Below are positions 42,030 to 52,260 of a stretch of DNA of 64,000 nucleotides, piece after piece. Each line of letters begins with the position of its first letter. The stretch's first letter is position 1. The notes beneath the pieces are model-generated. The model searched no databases and was not told the origin of the DNA. It worked only from the letters and a program-made list of their open reading frames with translations. Source of the stretch: Progne subis subis (taxonomy: Eukaryota > Chordata > Aves > Passeriformes > Hirundinidae); NCBI GenBank assembly GCA_022316685.1, contig JAKJHU010000465.1, positions 62,001-126,000 on the forward strand. Direction: 5' to 3'. The position numbers were made by a program, and so were the translations under genes.

Positions 42030-42420
42030 GCCTAGAAGTGCTTGGAATGTGGAATGAGCTCCAGCCTGAGCTCCCACCTGATCCTGCACCAGGAGATCCA
42101 AACTAAGGGACATCGCTGCTGGTGCTTGGAATGCGGGAAGAGCTTCAGCAAGAACTCGAAGCGCATCAAGGACCACAGGATCCAGAGCGGGGAGAGGCCC
42201 TGTGAGTGTGGGCAGTGTGGGAAGGGCTTCTCCCAGAGCTCTCACTCGACCCGACACCAACGGAGGCACCGCTAAGGGAAGCGCTGCGAGTGCCCCGAGA
42301 GCGGGAAGAGCTTCGTGCGCTGCTCCAGCTCCATCCCCCGTGGGAGGATCGGCCTTGGATGATCCCCAGTGACCCCCGGTGGGCAGAGCCCTGCTGATCC
42401 GTGCTCCTGCTGATCCCCGC
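42030..42420 (+). pseudogene. C2H2 zinc-finger fragment upstream of MHC IIB, copy C
   Basis: Stays open to a TAA at 42273-42275. Finger 1 lacks its last His (HQEIQ), finger 2 also ends in Gln (DHRIQ), finger 3 ([23 protein letters not shown]) is complete. In the same frame directly after the stop, the DNA still reads [18 protein letters not shown], a finger whose second Cys has become Ser. A longer array was therefore cut by the stop. No N-terminal exon is nearby. Probably a pseudogene. Confidence 0.75.
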
Positions 42421-42788
42421 TGGCTGTGGGCAAGGTGTTGGAGACATTTCTTGCCCTTCTCCTGGTGCTGCTGTGATTTGGTTGGTAATAAATTCCCTCC
42501 CTGTGCCCAGGCTGGCTCTGTTGTGGCCGCGCCGCTGCTCGGGGCGGGATCTGTCCCGATCCTTCTCTCCACTGCCGGGCCTCTCCTCAGCCCATCAGAG
42601 AAGGCACTAAAAGAATTGAGCCCATCAGAGCGCAGGGCGCTGAGGACTCCCCAGGTGCCAGCCAGCCCCACAGCGCCCCGAGCTCCTCAGCCGGACTCCC
42701 CTGGGGCTGCGGAGTCGGGGCTGCCCCGGAGCTCTTGGCTGCTCTGGGCTGCTGCGGGCACCCCCGCACCTGTGTCCTGCACACACAG
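42421..42788 (+). other. Region where MHC exon 1 and promoter would be expected, copy C
   Basis: About 370 bases between the zinc-finger fragment and class IIB exon 2. I find no ATG-led signal peptide and no canonical S-X-Y module here. Two copies of AGCCCATCAGAG, 33 bases apart (42588-42640), resemble a decayed reverse Y box (CTGATGGG). The AG acceptor of exon 2 is at 42787-42788. Confidence 0.5.
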
Positions 42789-43149
42789 GGCTGTTCCAGG
42801 AGATGCTGAAGTGCGGCTGGCACTGCATGAACGGCACCGAGCGGGGGAGGTTCGTGGACGGGAACAGCGACAACCGGGAGCAGCTCCTGCCCTCGGGCAG
42901 CGATGTGGGGCTGTAGGTGGGGGACACCTCCTGTGGGGAGAAGTTGCCAGGTCCTGGAACAGCGACCCGCGATGCAGGGAGTACAGACGGGCTGCGGCGG
43001 ACAGGCAGTGCCGGCACAACTACGAGTTGTCCAGCCCGTTCCTCGTGGAGCGCGGAGGTGAGCGTGGGGCAGAGCGTGTCCCGTGGGGCCCTGCCCTGGC
43101 AATGACCCTGGAGCGCCTCAAAACCTGCCTGGGAATCAGCCCAGAGCCC

Positions 43150-43600
43150 TCAGCCCTCCTTGTGTCCATGCCCGGGGCCTCCTGCCCCTCTCCGAGACAC
43201 CCGTGGCTCTCCCAGTCCATCCCAGTCCGTTCCAGTCTCTCCCAGTTCTCCCCCGCGTGTCCATCCCGGCCGTGCGTGGAGCTGACGCCGCTCAGCCAAT
43301 GAGAGCGCGTGTCTATGATGACTCATCTGTTGCCAGGCAGACCCGCAGCGCCGAGGGCCCCGCGCTCCATTCGGCCTCCCAGTGCCGCGCGCTTCATTCC
43401 CAGTTCCTCTCAGTCCCTCCCACTTCCTCTCAGCCCAGTCCCAGTCCATTCCCAGTTCATTCCCAGAGCTCCACCCTTTCTCTCGGTGCCCCTCATCCCC
43501 TCCCATTTCTCTCACGCAGTCCCTCCCACTTTATTCCCAGTCCATCCCAGTCCGTTCCCAGTCCCTCTCAATGCCACACCACCCCTCCCTGCTCTCTCCC
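43150..43600. repeat. CCCAGTCC minisatellite in MHC intron 2, copy C
   Basis: Imperfect units such as CCCAGTCCATT and CCCAGTTCCTC fill most of intron 2. Copy C is about 116 bases longer here than copy B, so unit number has changed since duplication. The X-Y module sits in the middle. Confidence 0.7.
43294..43337 (-). promoter_or_regulatory. MHC class II X-Y box module inside intron 2, antisense (copy C)
   Basis: Reverse copy of 29508-29551: minus strand CCTGGCAACAGATG, GAGTCATC, then CTCATTGGCT with the same 13-base spacing. Both factor sites are fully kept, while the flanking minisatellite has changed. Confidence 0.7.
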
Positions 43601-44662
43601 AGTTCCCCCCAGCGTTTCCATCTCGCTGCTGCCCTCGAGCTCCCAGCCCGGCCCCGGCCGCCTGGTCTGCTCCGGGATGGATTTCTGCCCTGCCCAAATC
43701 CAGCTGAGCTGCTTCCAGGGCCAGCAGCAGCTCTCGGGGCACGGGGTGGCACCGCCGTGGTCCCCAACGGGGACTGGAGCCAGCAGCTCCTGGTGCTGCT
43801 GGAAACCTCCCCGCGGCGCGGGGTCACCTCCAGCTGCCAGGTGGAGCACGTCAGCCTGGAGCAGCCCCTGAGCCGGCACTGGGGGGGAACTGGGAGCGGC
43901 ACTGGGATGTGCTGGGAGGAACTGGGACGGAGCTGGAGAGAGCCTGGTTTCAACTAGGGGAGAGGCTCAGGTGTCTGGAAAGGCTGAGAAGGGGTTTGGA
44001 GGATGCTGGGGAGGGTGGGATGGGGTTCTGGGGGTGCTGGTGGGCACTGGGAGTAACTGGGAGTTTGGGGCTGCTGGGTGTAACTGGGAGGGATTGGAGT
44101 GAGCCTGGAGGGGCTGGAAGGAGATCGGGGATTGGAAAGCAGGGATTGGGATGAGGTTGGTTGTGCTGGGAGGAGACTGGGAGGAGTCTTGGTGAGTCCT
44201 GGTGGGGCTGGGAAGGGACTGGGAGAGGGTTTGGGGATCCTGGGGAGGTGGGAGGCAATTGAGGAGGTTGTGGGATCCTGAGAGGGACAGGAGGGTCTTT
44301 GGTGGGTCCGGGGCCAGCCACGAAGGGATTGGGAGGATGTTTCAGGGGGTCCTGGGTGGGCCGGAGGAGACTGGGAGGGAGCTTGGAGGGGCTTGGGGTG
44401 TCTGTGAGAAGTTTTGGGGGGGTCCTGAGCCCTGCAGACCCCCCAGAGATGCTGCTGGATGCCACCCACAGCAAGATGCTGATGGGGATTGGAGGCTTTG
44501 TGTTGAGATTTGTCTTCTTGGTGCTGGGGCTCAGCTTCTACCTGTGCAAGAAGGTGAGGGGGGGTCCCAGGGGTCGTGTCCCCCCTCCCTCAGAGCGTGT
44601 GTGCTCCCCCAGGGTCCCCCAGCCCGGTGTCACCCCCATTTCTCTGCCCACAGAGCTCCTGA

Positions 44663-45669
44663 GCTGGCGGCGGTCGCAGCCCCTCCCCGTGGCCTCGGGC
44701 CTGGCTGGGACCCCCTGCTCCGTCCCCAAGATGATTTTGGGGGGATCGTGTGTCCCCCCAGCCCTGCTGTCACTCTGTCCCCATCCAGCTGCTCCCAGTG
44801 TTCCCAACAAAGCTTCCCAGTTCACCCCAGTCCTGTTTACTGGGGACAGTGGAGAGGGACTTGGGGGGACCCTGCGGGGGGACCATGATTGGGGAGGGTA
44901 CAGAACAGGCCCCAGGATGGATCAGGAATGGGGACCCCCGTGTGTCCCCCCTGTGTCACCCCACTCTGGGGACTCCTTGGGAGGCACCTGAACCCCAGCA
45001 CAGCACCCAGCCAACACCAAAAGGTACCTGGGCGCCCTGAAGCTGCCAGGGGAATTTGGGGAGGGGGCGCATGGGGAGTGCCCAAGCCAGGCCCAGAGTC
45101 CAGCACTGCCCCAGCACCATCTTGGGGATTAGAAAGGAGCAGGTGTGGGACCCTTCCCAAAGCAATTTGGGGGTTCTAGCCCCCTCTTCTTCCCTGCTCT
45201 TCCACCCCTTCCCCTCTGCCCCCCAATCCACCAGCCCTGTCCATCATGCTTGGTTTTGGAGGTTCCAGGCCCCTCCTGCTCAGTCTGAGAGGTCCCATCC
45301 CCCTTTCCCTCAATTCAGGCACCTCCTGACAGCTTTTTCCTGGGAGGAGCCCTGAGTTTGGGATTTTTGGGGTGCAGTTCTGGAGGAGGACAGCTCTGTT
45401 TGGCTTTCCCCTCCCTGCTGTGGCCTCTCAGCTGCCCCCAATACCTGGGGCTGCTGGGATTTCCCTCCTGGGGACAAGGAACTTCATTCCCTTCCAGGAG
45501 CCCAATGCCCACCTGGGGGTCCAGCTCAGGGGGTCCTTGAGCAGCTGCCCCACAACCTCTGCCAGGGTCTCCCAGCTCTGGGCTCCCCAAAGCCCTCAGC
45601 AAGCCCCAAGTCCCTCCCAGGAACCCTCAACTCCCTCAAACCCAGCATCCCCCACAGCCCCTGCAAGTT
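44663..45669 (+). other. 3' flank of MHC class IIB pseudogene, copy C
   Basis: About 1 kb shared with A (1-960) and B (27291-28286). No supported gene and no clear polyadenylation signal on the plus strand. Confidence 0.6.
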
Positions 45670-45915
45670 CCCCCCATGGCACTGGCCATGGCCATGTCCC
45701 CACATGTCACTGGCCATGTCCCACCATGTCCTCACCCATGGCTGTCTCCCCACCACAAATCCATCCCTGTCACTGTCCCCCACATCTCCAGCTGTGCCCA
45801 TTTCCCCTCATGTCCCCATGAATGGCCACATCCCTGGCCATGTCCATGTGTCCCCATGTCACTCTCCATGTCTATGTCCCACCATGTCTATGTCCCCCCA
45901 TGTCCTCACCCATGT
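45670..45915. repeat. GTCCCCATG minisatellite, copy C
   Basis: Same array as 960-1215, with CATGTCCC-type units. Confidence 0.8.
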
Positions 45916-45929
45916 CCCAGTTCAACGTC

Positions 45930-45935
45930 TTTATT
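45930..45935 (-). terminator. Polyadenylation signal of zinc-finger gene, copy C
   Basis: AATAAA on the minus strand about 610 bases after the zinc-finger stop, conserved in all three copies. Confidence 0.65.
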
Positions 45936-46548
45936 TTTACCCCAGTATTGGATATTTTAAAGGGATGAAGAGAAATGAAAAACAAATCAAGGTCAAACAA
46001 AAAGGATTTCTGTTTCTGTGCCAGCTGAGGATCCATGTGTTTGGCTGGGAGGGAAGAACCGTTTTTTTGGAGGAGTTTCCACCCCACTGTCTCCAAAATC
46101 TTTGTCCCTGTACTTGATCTTCACTATTTGGCTGAGCAAGCCACACTAGGGCAACAGGAAATCAAAATCGTGGAATCCCTGAGATTGGAAAAGACCTCCA
46201 AGACCATCCAATATTCCTTGATGCCACCGGATGATAGGACTGAATGCAAAAGATTTTCTGGGGTTGAAAGTCTACAAGTCCCTTCTGCCCAAGGAATTCC
46301 CAATGTCAGTCTGTGTCCCAATGGATGTTCCTGCCCCTGCAGTGATCCAGGTGCCCACAGGGAGCCAGGAAGATGTGGAGCATCCCAGCCAGGTGTGTTA
46401 CCAACACGGATCAGCAGGACCACGGATCAGCAGGGCTCTGCCCAACGGGGGTCACTGGGGATCATCCAAGGCCGATCCTCCCACGGGGGATGGAGCTGGA
46501 GCAGCGCACGAAGCTCTTCCCGCTCTCGGGGCACTCGCAGCGCTTCCC

Positions 46549-47205
46549 TTAGCGGTGCCTCTGTTGGTGTTTGGTTGAGTGAGAGCTCTGTGAGAAGCTC
46601 TTCCCACACTCAGGACACTCGTAGGGCCTCTCCTCAGTGTGGATGCGCTGGTGGACAGTGAGGTTTGAGTTGCGCTTGAAGCTCTTCCCGCAGTCGGGGC
46701 AGCGGAAGGGCCTCTCCTCTGTGTGAATCCGCTGATGTAGGAGGAGATCAGAGCTGGTGTGAAACCTCTTCCCACACTCAGGACACTCGTAGGGCCTCTC
46801 CCTGGTGTGGATGCGCTGGTGCTTTCTCAGGTCAGAGGTCCGTCCAAAGCTCTTCCCACATTCTAAGCAGGTGTAGAGCCCTTCCCCAGTATGGATCACC
46901 TGGTGCTGGATCAGATGGGATCTCCAGCTGAAACCCTGCCCACATTCCAAGCACTTGTGGGGCTTCTCCCCTCCAGGAGGCTTCTCCACCAGCTCGGAGC
47001 TCTGGCTGGATCTCCGGCCGCCCTCCTGGCACAGGGGGGGTCTTTGCTCCTCGCAGCTCCCTGCGCTGGGTTTGCAGCCCCTCCTCGTGCGGCATCTCCA
47101 CGGCTTTGCCTCCTCCTCCATCCGGCCACTCCTTGGGAATGAAAAATCCTGGTTTGGGGAGAAAACAAGAGGAGAGCGCCTTAGGCTGGGGGTTCTTCCT
47201 TGCAC
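46549..47205 (-). CDS. C2H2 zinc-finger protein, five fingers (copy C)
   Basis: 218 residues: the same N-terminal segment as copies A and B ([14 protein letters not shown], then [11 protein letters not shown]), then five intact C2H2 fingers with TGE- and TEERP-type linkers, ending HQQRHR. Compared with copy A it is 84 residues shorter, exactly three 28-residue fingers, lost in frame between the first finger and the finger beginning [10 protein letters not shown]. The open frame and complete zinc ligands make it a plausible working gene. The splice acceptor again suggests MEEEAKP as the start in this exon. It lies tail to tail with the MHC pseudogene. Its DNA target should differ from the eight-finger copy. 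Confidence 0.8.
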   Translation of the reverse strand: MQGRTPSLRRSPLVFSPNQDFSFPRSGRMEEEAKPWRCRTRRGCKPSAGSCEEQRPPLCQEGGRRSSQSSELVEKPPGGEKPHKCLECGQGFSWRSHLIQHQVIHTGEGLYTCLECGKSFGRTSDLRKHQRIHTRERPYECPECGKRFHTSSDLLLHQRIHTEERPFRCPDCGKSFKRNSNLTVHQRIHTEERPYECPECGKSFSQSSHSTKHQQRHR

Positions 47206-47948
47206 AAGTTCATCTCAGGAAGTCATTGGCAATGTAAGAATTGCCACATTGGTCTGTAGGAACCTCCAAAAAATGATTCATCCCTAAAGTCCCCCCAAAA
47301 TAGAGACACAGATCAAAAACTTCCGAAACAGCAAGACTCAGCCAAAACCTCTTCTAAAAGATTCAGCCCCTTGCAAAAACCCAAAGCATCAACATTTAGC
47401 TCAATCAAGCTCAGAAACACCAAGATTCACTCCCATGAAAATCATGGATTCCCCTCCCCGGTCACCTGTTGCATGTGGGGAGGGAAACACTCCTGGGGCT
47501 GGGGGGAGGCTGCAGATACAGGGAGGGCTGGAACCTTGTGGTGCCTCCTCTTCCTGCTCCTCACACTCCTGTGCCCCTACTCTTCCTCACACTCCTCTTC
47601 CTCCCACTATTCCTCTTTCTCCTGCACAATCCCACCTTCTCCTCCCACGTGCATCAACACTTTGTTCTTCAACCCTGCTTCTCCTTCCCTCCTCCTCCTG
47701 CCCCCAGGCCCAGCACCCACTGCCGGCTCCCTCTTCCCCCCAAACCCACAGCATCCCAGCGCAGGGGCAGCGATGGAGCTGGGGCAGGTCGGGCTGGGGC
47801 AGCGCTGGGCTCTCGGCCGCTCCCGCCCGCACTCGGTCCCCGCTGCAGCCGCTCCCGCCAGGACAGCGCGGGGGGGCCCGGCCTTGGCGCTCCCCCCTCC
47901 CACCTCCCCAAATTCCCCTCACGGCGGTGCCCCATGCTCTAGGGGGAA
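47206..47948 (-). promoter_or_regulatory. Upstream region of zinc-finger gene, copy C
   Basis: Same organisation as in A and B: intron, C/T-rich tract, and a GC-rich block (47750-47930) that is the likely promoter. Long plus-strand frames here are low-complexity and unsupported. Confidence 0.45.
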
Positions 47949-48463
47949 TGTCCCGCAAACGGGGCACCCCCAGCAAAGGAAGAAGAGCAAAGGGTCTTTA
48001 CAAACACACGCTGTCAAGCTGCTTGGGGATAGGGCCAGGCACTTGGACATAAGGAAGGCACAGAAGAAGCCATCAGCTCCAGAAAATGTTATGAACTGAC
48101 CACACAGACTGCTGCTCAGCCAAGGGCCGGATTAATTCATCCACTTCAAGAAGAAGAACAAAGACTTCACAGAGCTGTGAATATGGTTACCTGTGCAGAA
48201 GTGGGGTGCATAATAAGGGGGCATGTAGTAGGGGGATTGGGAAGTCTGTACCTCTCAAGTACTTCAGCCAATGGGGAAAGGGAGAGAGACATGTAGCCAG
48301 GAAAATTAGGAGGAGAAGGAGGCTGCCTCCGACAACAACTGGAGAGGCTCCATGGGAAATGTCCCTTGGCCTCTCCCTTTTTTTTATGAATGGAAATTAC
48401 TTTTACAGGACTCCTCTGTCTTCTTTGTGGACACAAACCTCTTATGATGTCAAGTTTCCCACA
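47949..48463 (+). repeat. 5' LTR of ERV-gamma, copy C
   Basis: Matches A 3500-4015, followed by the degenerate proline-type primer site at 48468-48485. The 5' boundary is uncertain. Confidence 0.6.
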
Positions 48464-48467
48464 AGCC

Positions 48468-48485
48468 TTGGGGCTCCTCTGGAAT
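48468..48485 (+). promoter_or_regulatory. Degenerate tRNA-Pro-type primer-binding site, ERV-gamma copy C
   Basis: Same 18 bases as 4018-4035, about 14 of 18 matching the tRNA-Pro type site. Confidence 0.55.
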
Positions 48486-50069
48486 TCCTTCCACCGTCTG
48501 GGACAGCGGGCAGTGAGTGGAGCTGAAGGTGCCTCACCCAGTTTGGGTGATGGGCTCCCTTGGGTGGCGGCGGCACCGGGGATTGATTGGGTACCCGAGA
48601 GTGTCCAGGAGACAGACGAGTGACAGATCAGGGGGGCTGTGAAGAGTCACCAGGGAGAGAGCACTGAACATCTCATCAGTGAGGACACTGGCATCTTCAG
48701 GGAGCAAACACGGCAGGGAACACATGCAGGGTGGAAAAGGGAAAGCCAGGAAAGCCTCCTGGCCAAAGGGATGATGATCCCAAAATATCTCTGAAGGGTC
48801 CCTTGGGAGAATGCTGAGGCAGTTTGCACATTCTCCCAGAGGTAATTTAAGGACATGGACACCCAGAGGGGCAATAAGGGAAGTCAAGAAGGGATTCAGA
48901 CAACCGGGGATGGATGGTGTTGGTGTGCTGGGAAGGGTTAGGGTGAAGGCGAGTGTGAAGGAATACGGTTAAGGCAAGAAGCAGCAGGAGGAATCTCTGT
49001 GGTAGGAAAAAGGATGATGGAAAAGAGGAGGAAGAGAAAACTACTGAGGACTGGGATGATTTTCATCAGGGTCTTATCCTCTAAATTTGCCAGCTGAGCC
49101 AGATCCTTTGTATCCCCGGTTTCCAGGACAGGGAAACAAGGAGGTCAGGATTTCAGGGGGTTTCTCTGTGCTGGGCAGCAGCAGGAGCGGGCGCAGAGGT
49201 GTGGCACCGGGAGCACGGGCTGGGGGCCTGTGGGGAGCTGCGGGGCCGGGCCGGGGCTGTGGGGCAGCCGGGGCTCAGCGCCGGGCGCTGCCTGACCCCA
49301 CCACCCCCGGGCAGGGCCGGCAGTGGCCCCCGGCCCCCAGGAGGCTGCGGGACGCCCCGGCCGCTGCCCGGCCCCGTGGAGCTGCCGGCCCTGCCCGCCG
49401 GGGGAGCCGCCTTTGGACACTGCGGCAGGACAGGCACCGCCTCTGGGATACGGGCTGGGGAGGGCAGGGCGAGCACAAGGACCAGGAGCAGGAAGGAACA
49501 CCTGGGAAATGGGGGTTATTCATGCAAGGATCAAGATCATCTTTGAAGGATTTTGTCTGGGTCACTGCAGAAAGGAATGCCCTTGCACAGAGCTCAGCAG
49601 CTGTCACAGGATGAGCACCCACAGGCACTCAGGGGGGCTGCAGCAGTGGCACAAGAAGCCCCTGGAGCAGTTGGTCACAAAGGCACAGCAGGTGAACGCA
49701 AGAAGGGGTGAGGAAAAGGCCAAGGTGAAGCCAAAGGCCATGGCAGAGTTTCTACAGCCCCTGAGGGATGAACCCCAGGGCCCAAGGCACCCCAGCACCC
49801 AGGGGACGGGCTCGGCCACAAGCACCTGGCAGAGGCATTGCCATTGCTACTTCTGGGGTACCTTTGTGTCAAATGTCTGACAAGGCCGATGCTGAAGTGA
49901 ACCCAGAAGTGTGGGCAGCCCCAGGGAAATAGGGAAAATCAGACACCCAGCCTCTCCAAATTACTCTCAAGCAACCAGGACAAGTGGTGTCTAAAAGCAA
50001 TACCCTATTCCAAGGGAGGAAAGGAAGGTCTCACAGCCTGGCATTGAGCCCCTCTTAAAGGCAGGGCTT
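48486..50069 (+). pseudogene. Leader and decayed gag of ERV-gamma, copy C
   Basis: Parallel to A 4036-5618. The GC-rich part (49170-49480) is nearly the same. The gag-like frame (49600-49880) ends earlier than in A because of a frame change after GPRHPSTQGTG. Confidence 0.45.
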
Positions 50070-51600
50070 TTGAAGCCTGGCATCTCTCCCTGGAATGCTC
50101 CAATGCTGCCAATCAAGAACCCAGATGGAATCTATAGAATGCTGCAGGACCTAAGAATAAGAAATGAGATTATTAAACCAAGGCACCGCAGAGTCTCAGA
50201 TCCTTACACCATCTGCAACCAGGTTCCCTCCTCACACTGCTACCATTCAGCACTTGATGGAAAAGATGCTTTCTGGGGATGCCCACTTACACAGGATGCT
50301 GAACAGGAGTTGGCCTTTGACTGGGAACAACAGGAAAAGGAGAATATGATAAAGACAGGGATGATCCTGTTGTAGGGAGGCACAGAAGCACCAGCCTTAC
50401 TCGGGCCAGCCTTGCAGAAAATATCCAAAGAATTCACCTCACCCTCAGGAACTGAGTTAATGCAGGATGTGGATTAGTTGCTTCAATCAGGAGGACAATT
50501 AGAGGTGGTAGAAGCAGCCTCTGCGAAATGGCTCAATGTTCAGGCTAAAAAGCATCTTGGAGTATTTAAAAAATATACAGAAAATGGTGGAGAAAAAGGT
50601 TAAATACATGGGACATATTTTGACTGAAGGTTTGTAGTGTATTGACCCAGAAAGGGTCCAAGGTATCTCAGAAGTAATGTCACTCAGGACTATAAAGAGC
50701 TGAGACAATTCTGAGGATTTATAGGAAATGGCAGGACCTGGACTGAGGATTCTCTGTTGTAGCCAGAACGTTGTATGACTTTTTAACCCCAGACAGCCTC
50801 AATGCTATGGTATGGACATGAGAAAGAGAACAAAACTTGAGAAAATTAAAAACCCAAACTGATTGATGCCCCAGCCATGGCTCTTCCAGACTCAGAAAAG
50901 GAATTGGAATTGTATGTGAATGTTAAACAGGGCCATGCCAAAGGAATCCTTGTGCTACAATATTTAACCCACTGGCCAGAGTGGCCCCCTCATTGTCTGC
51001 ACAATTGTACAGCCACAGCTCTAAGGGGACCTGAGGCCTGAACACTGACAGCACAAGGAGCTCCTGTTGTTCAAGTCTGGCATCAAGTTCAAGCTTTGAT
51101 AACCAAAAGAGCCGTGCTCCGTTATTACAGTATGAAACTTGTTCAGTGGCACAGGAGGATGAAGAATTGAGGACAGGGGAAGGGTTTAACCCAGCCTCCT
51201 GTTTCAACAGCCTGGACAGGGGCTGGCAAGAAACCCAGGACTGCATTCAAGTGACAGAGCTCCAGACCCAGCCGAGGAGAGATTTCGGAGACATTCCCTG
51301 GCCTGAGGGAGAAAATCTGGCTATGGATGGGTCTTCGAGGGCAGGAGAAGGGAAAAGAGTTACAAGACAGGCTGTTATTTAGGAAAGGGAATTAGACAAA
51401 GCTCAGGTTACTGCCCACACGGTCAGCTCAACCGGCAGAGCTGTGTGTGCTTGTGAGAGCCTGGCACTGAAATGCCCTGAGCAGGAAGGCTCAAATCTCT
51501 TCTGCTAACACCATGTCACCTAACAGGGTGCCAAAAGCAATTCTGACTTCTTCAACCACTGCATCACTTAGTAAGGTAATTCTAAAATAAATCATTCCAA
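50070..51600 (+). pseudogene. Reverse transcriptase and RNase H remnants of ERV-gamma, copy C
   Basis: Keeps the SPWNAPMLPIKNPDG and LDGKDAFWGCPL blocks (50070-50375), then about 200 bases of palm region that copy A lacks (50400-50600), the GHILTEG region with a stop, the LPDSEKELELYVNV segment (50870-51050) and an RNase H-like start (51320-51380). Multiple stops. Confidence 0.65.
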
Positions 51601-52260
51601 GAGAAGGGATTGTGGAAGCAATAGACTCAGATAGGGGAACTCATTTTCCAGGAAAGATCCTTCAGGGGCTTATGGCAGCTTTAGGAATACAATGGGACCT
51701 CCACAACCGCTGGCACCCCCAGAGCTCAGGTCAGGTAGAAAGAATGAATGGGGAAATGAAGAAACAGCTTTGGAAGCTGGTGAGAGAAACCAAGATGCCA
51801 TAGGTACCACTTTTGCCATTGATTTTAGCAAGAACAGGAGCCTGATCCAGAGCAGATATTCATTTATCTCCCCAGTAACTGAGCTTTGGAACTCATTATC
51901 TTGCTAATTCTCTACCCAGTGGGGTAGTGGACATAAGGGATGTGTATTTAAAGCAGTCTGTGGCCAGAATCCTGTCTCTGCTGAAATCTCTCCCACAGGA
52001 AGCTCGGCTGGCACAGACCCTGCCTTGGCACTTTGCTGCTCACAACATCCAACCAGGACATCGGGTCCTGCCCAAGGACTGGGAAGAAGCAGCACTGGGG
52101 GCCAAGTGGCGTGGCCCATTCCAAGTGTCCCTGAGCACAGAAACAGCCCCAGCACAGCTCAACACGGGGGGACCCCTCACCCTCGGCTCAAGGTCTCGGA
52201 AGCCCCGGAGATTTGGACGTCCCGGCTGCAGGAGGAGGATGGGAGGCCACGACTGAGCCT
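51601..52260 (+). pseudogene. Integrase of ERV-gamma, copy C
   Basis: The frame 51612-51803 shows DSDRGTHF and SSGQVERMNGEMKKQL (second Asp and Glu of the D,D,E triad) without interruption, better kept than in A. The C-terminal part is at 51927-52256. Confidence 0.75.

Larger units (their letters stand above)
42789..44662 (+). pseudogene. MHC class II beta chain pseudogene (copy C)
   Basis: Exon 2 (42789-43057) encodes the beta-1 domain: FQEMLKCGWHCMNGTERGRF, then GSDVGL followed by TAG, then a frame shift into WNSDPRCREYRRAAADRQCRHNYELSSPF. Exon 3 (43603 to about 43882) encodes the beta-2 domain with VCSGMDFCPAQIQLSCFQG, a frame shift after QQLSGHG, then VVPNGDWSQQLLVLLE and CQVEHVSLEQPLSRHW. 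Exon 4 (44438-44553) is MLLDATHSKM, then a membrane segment ending LYLCKK-like (FYLCKK). Exon 5 gives Ser-Ser-stop (44654-44662). Splice signals are mostly kept. Exon 1 is missing. The stop and both frame breaks are shared with copy B. Confidence 0.88.

Noticed and set aside
42580..42645. The paired AGCCCATCAGAG motifs as a working class II Y box
   Set aside because: The core reads CTGATGGG, not CTGATTGG, and no X box is present at the right distance.
43083..43957. Single long frames through the class IIB intron and exon 3
   Set aside because: They read the CCCAGT minisatellite as protein; only the short stretches matching the beta-2 domain are meaningful.
45670..45915. The GTCCCCATG array as a possible CRISPR-like or coding repeat
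   Set aside because: Units are short, degenerate and lack regular spacers; it is a minisatellite in a vertebrate genome.
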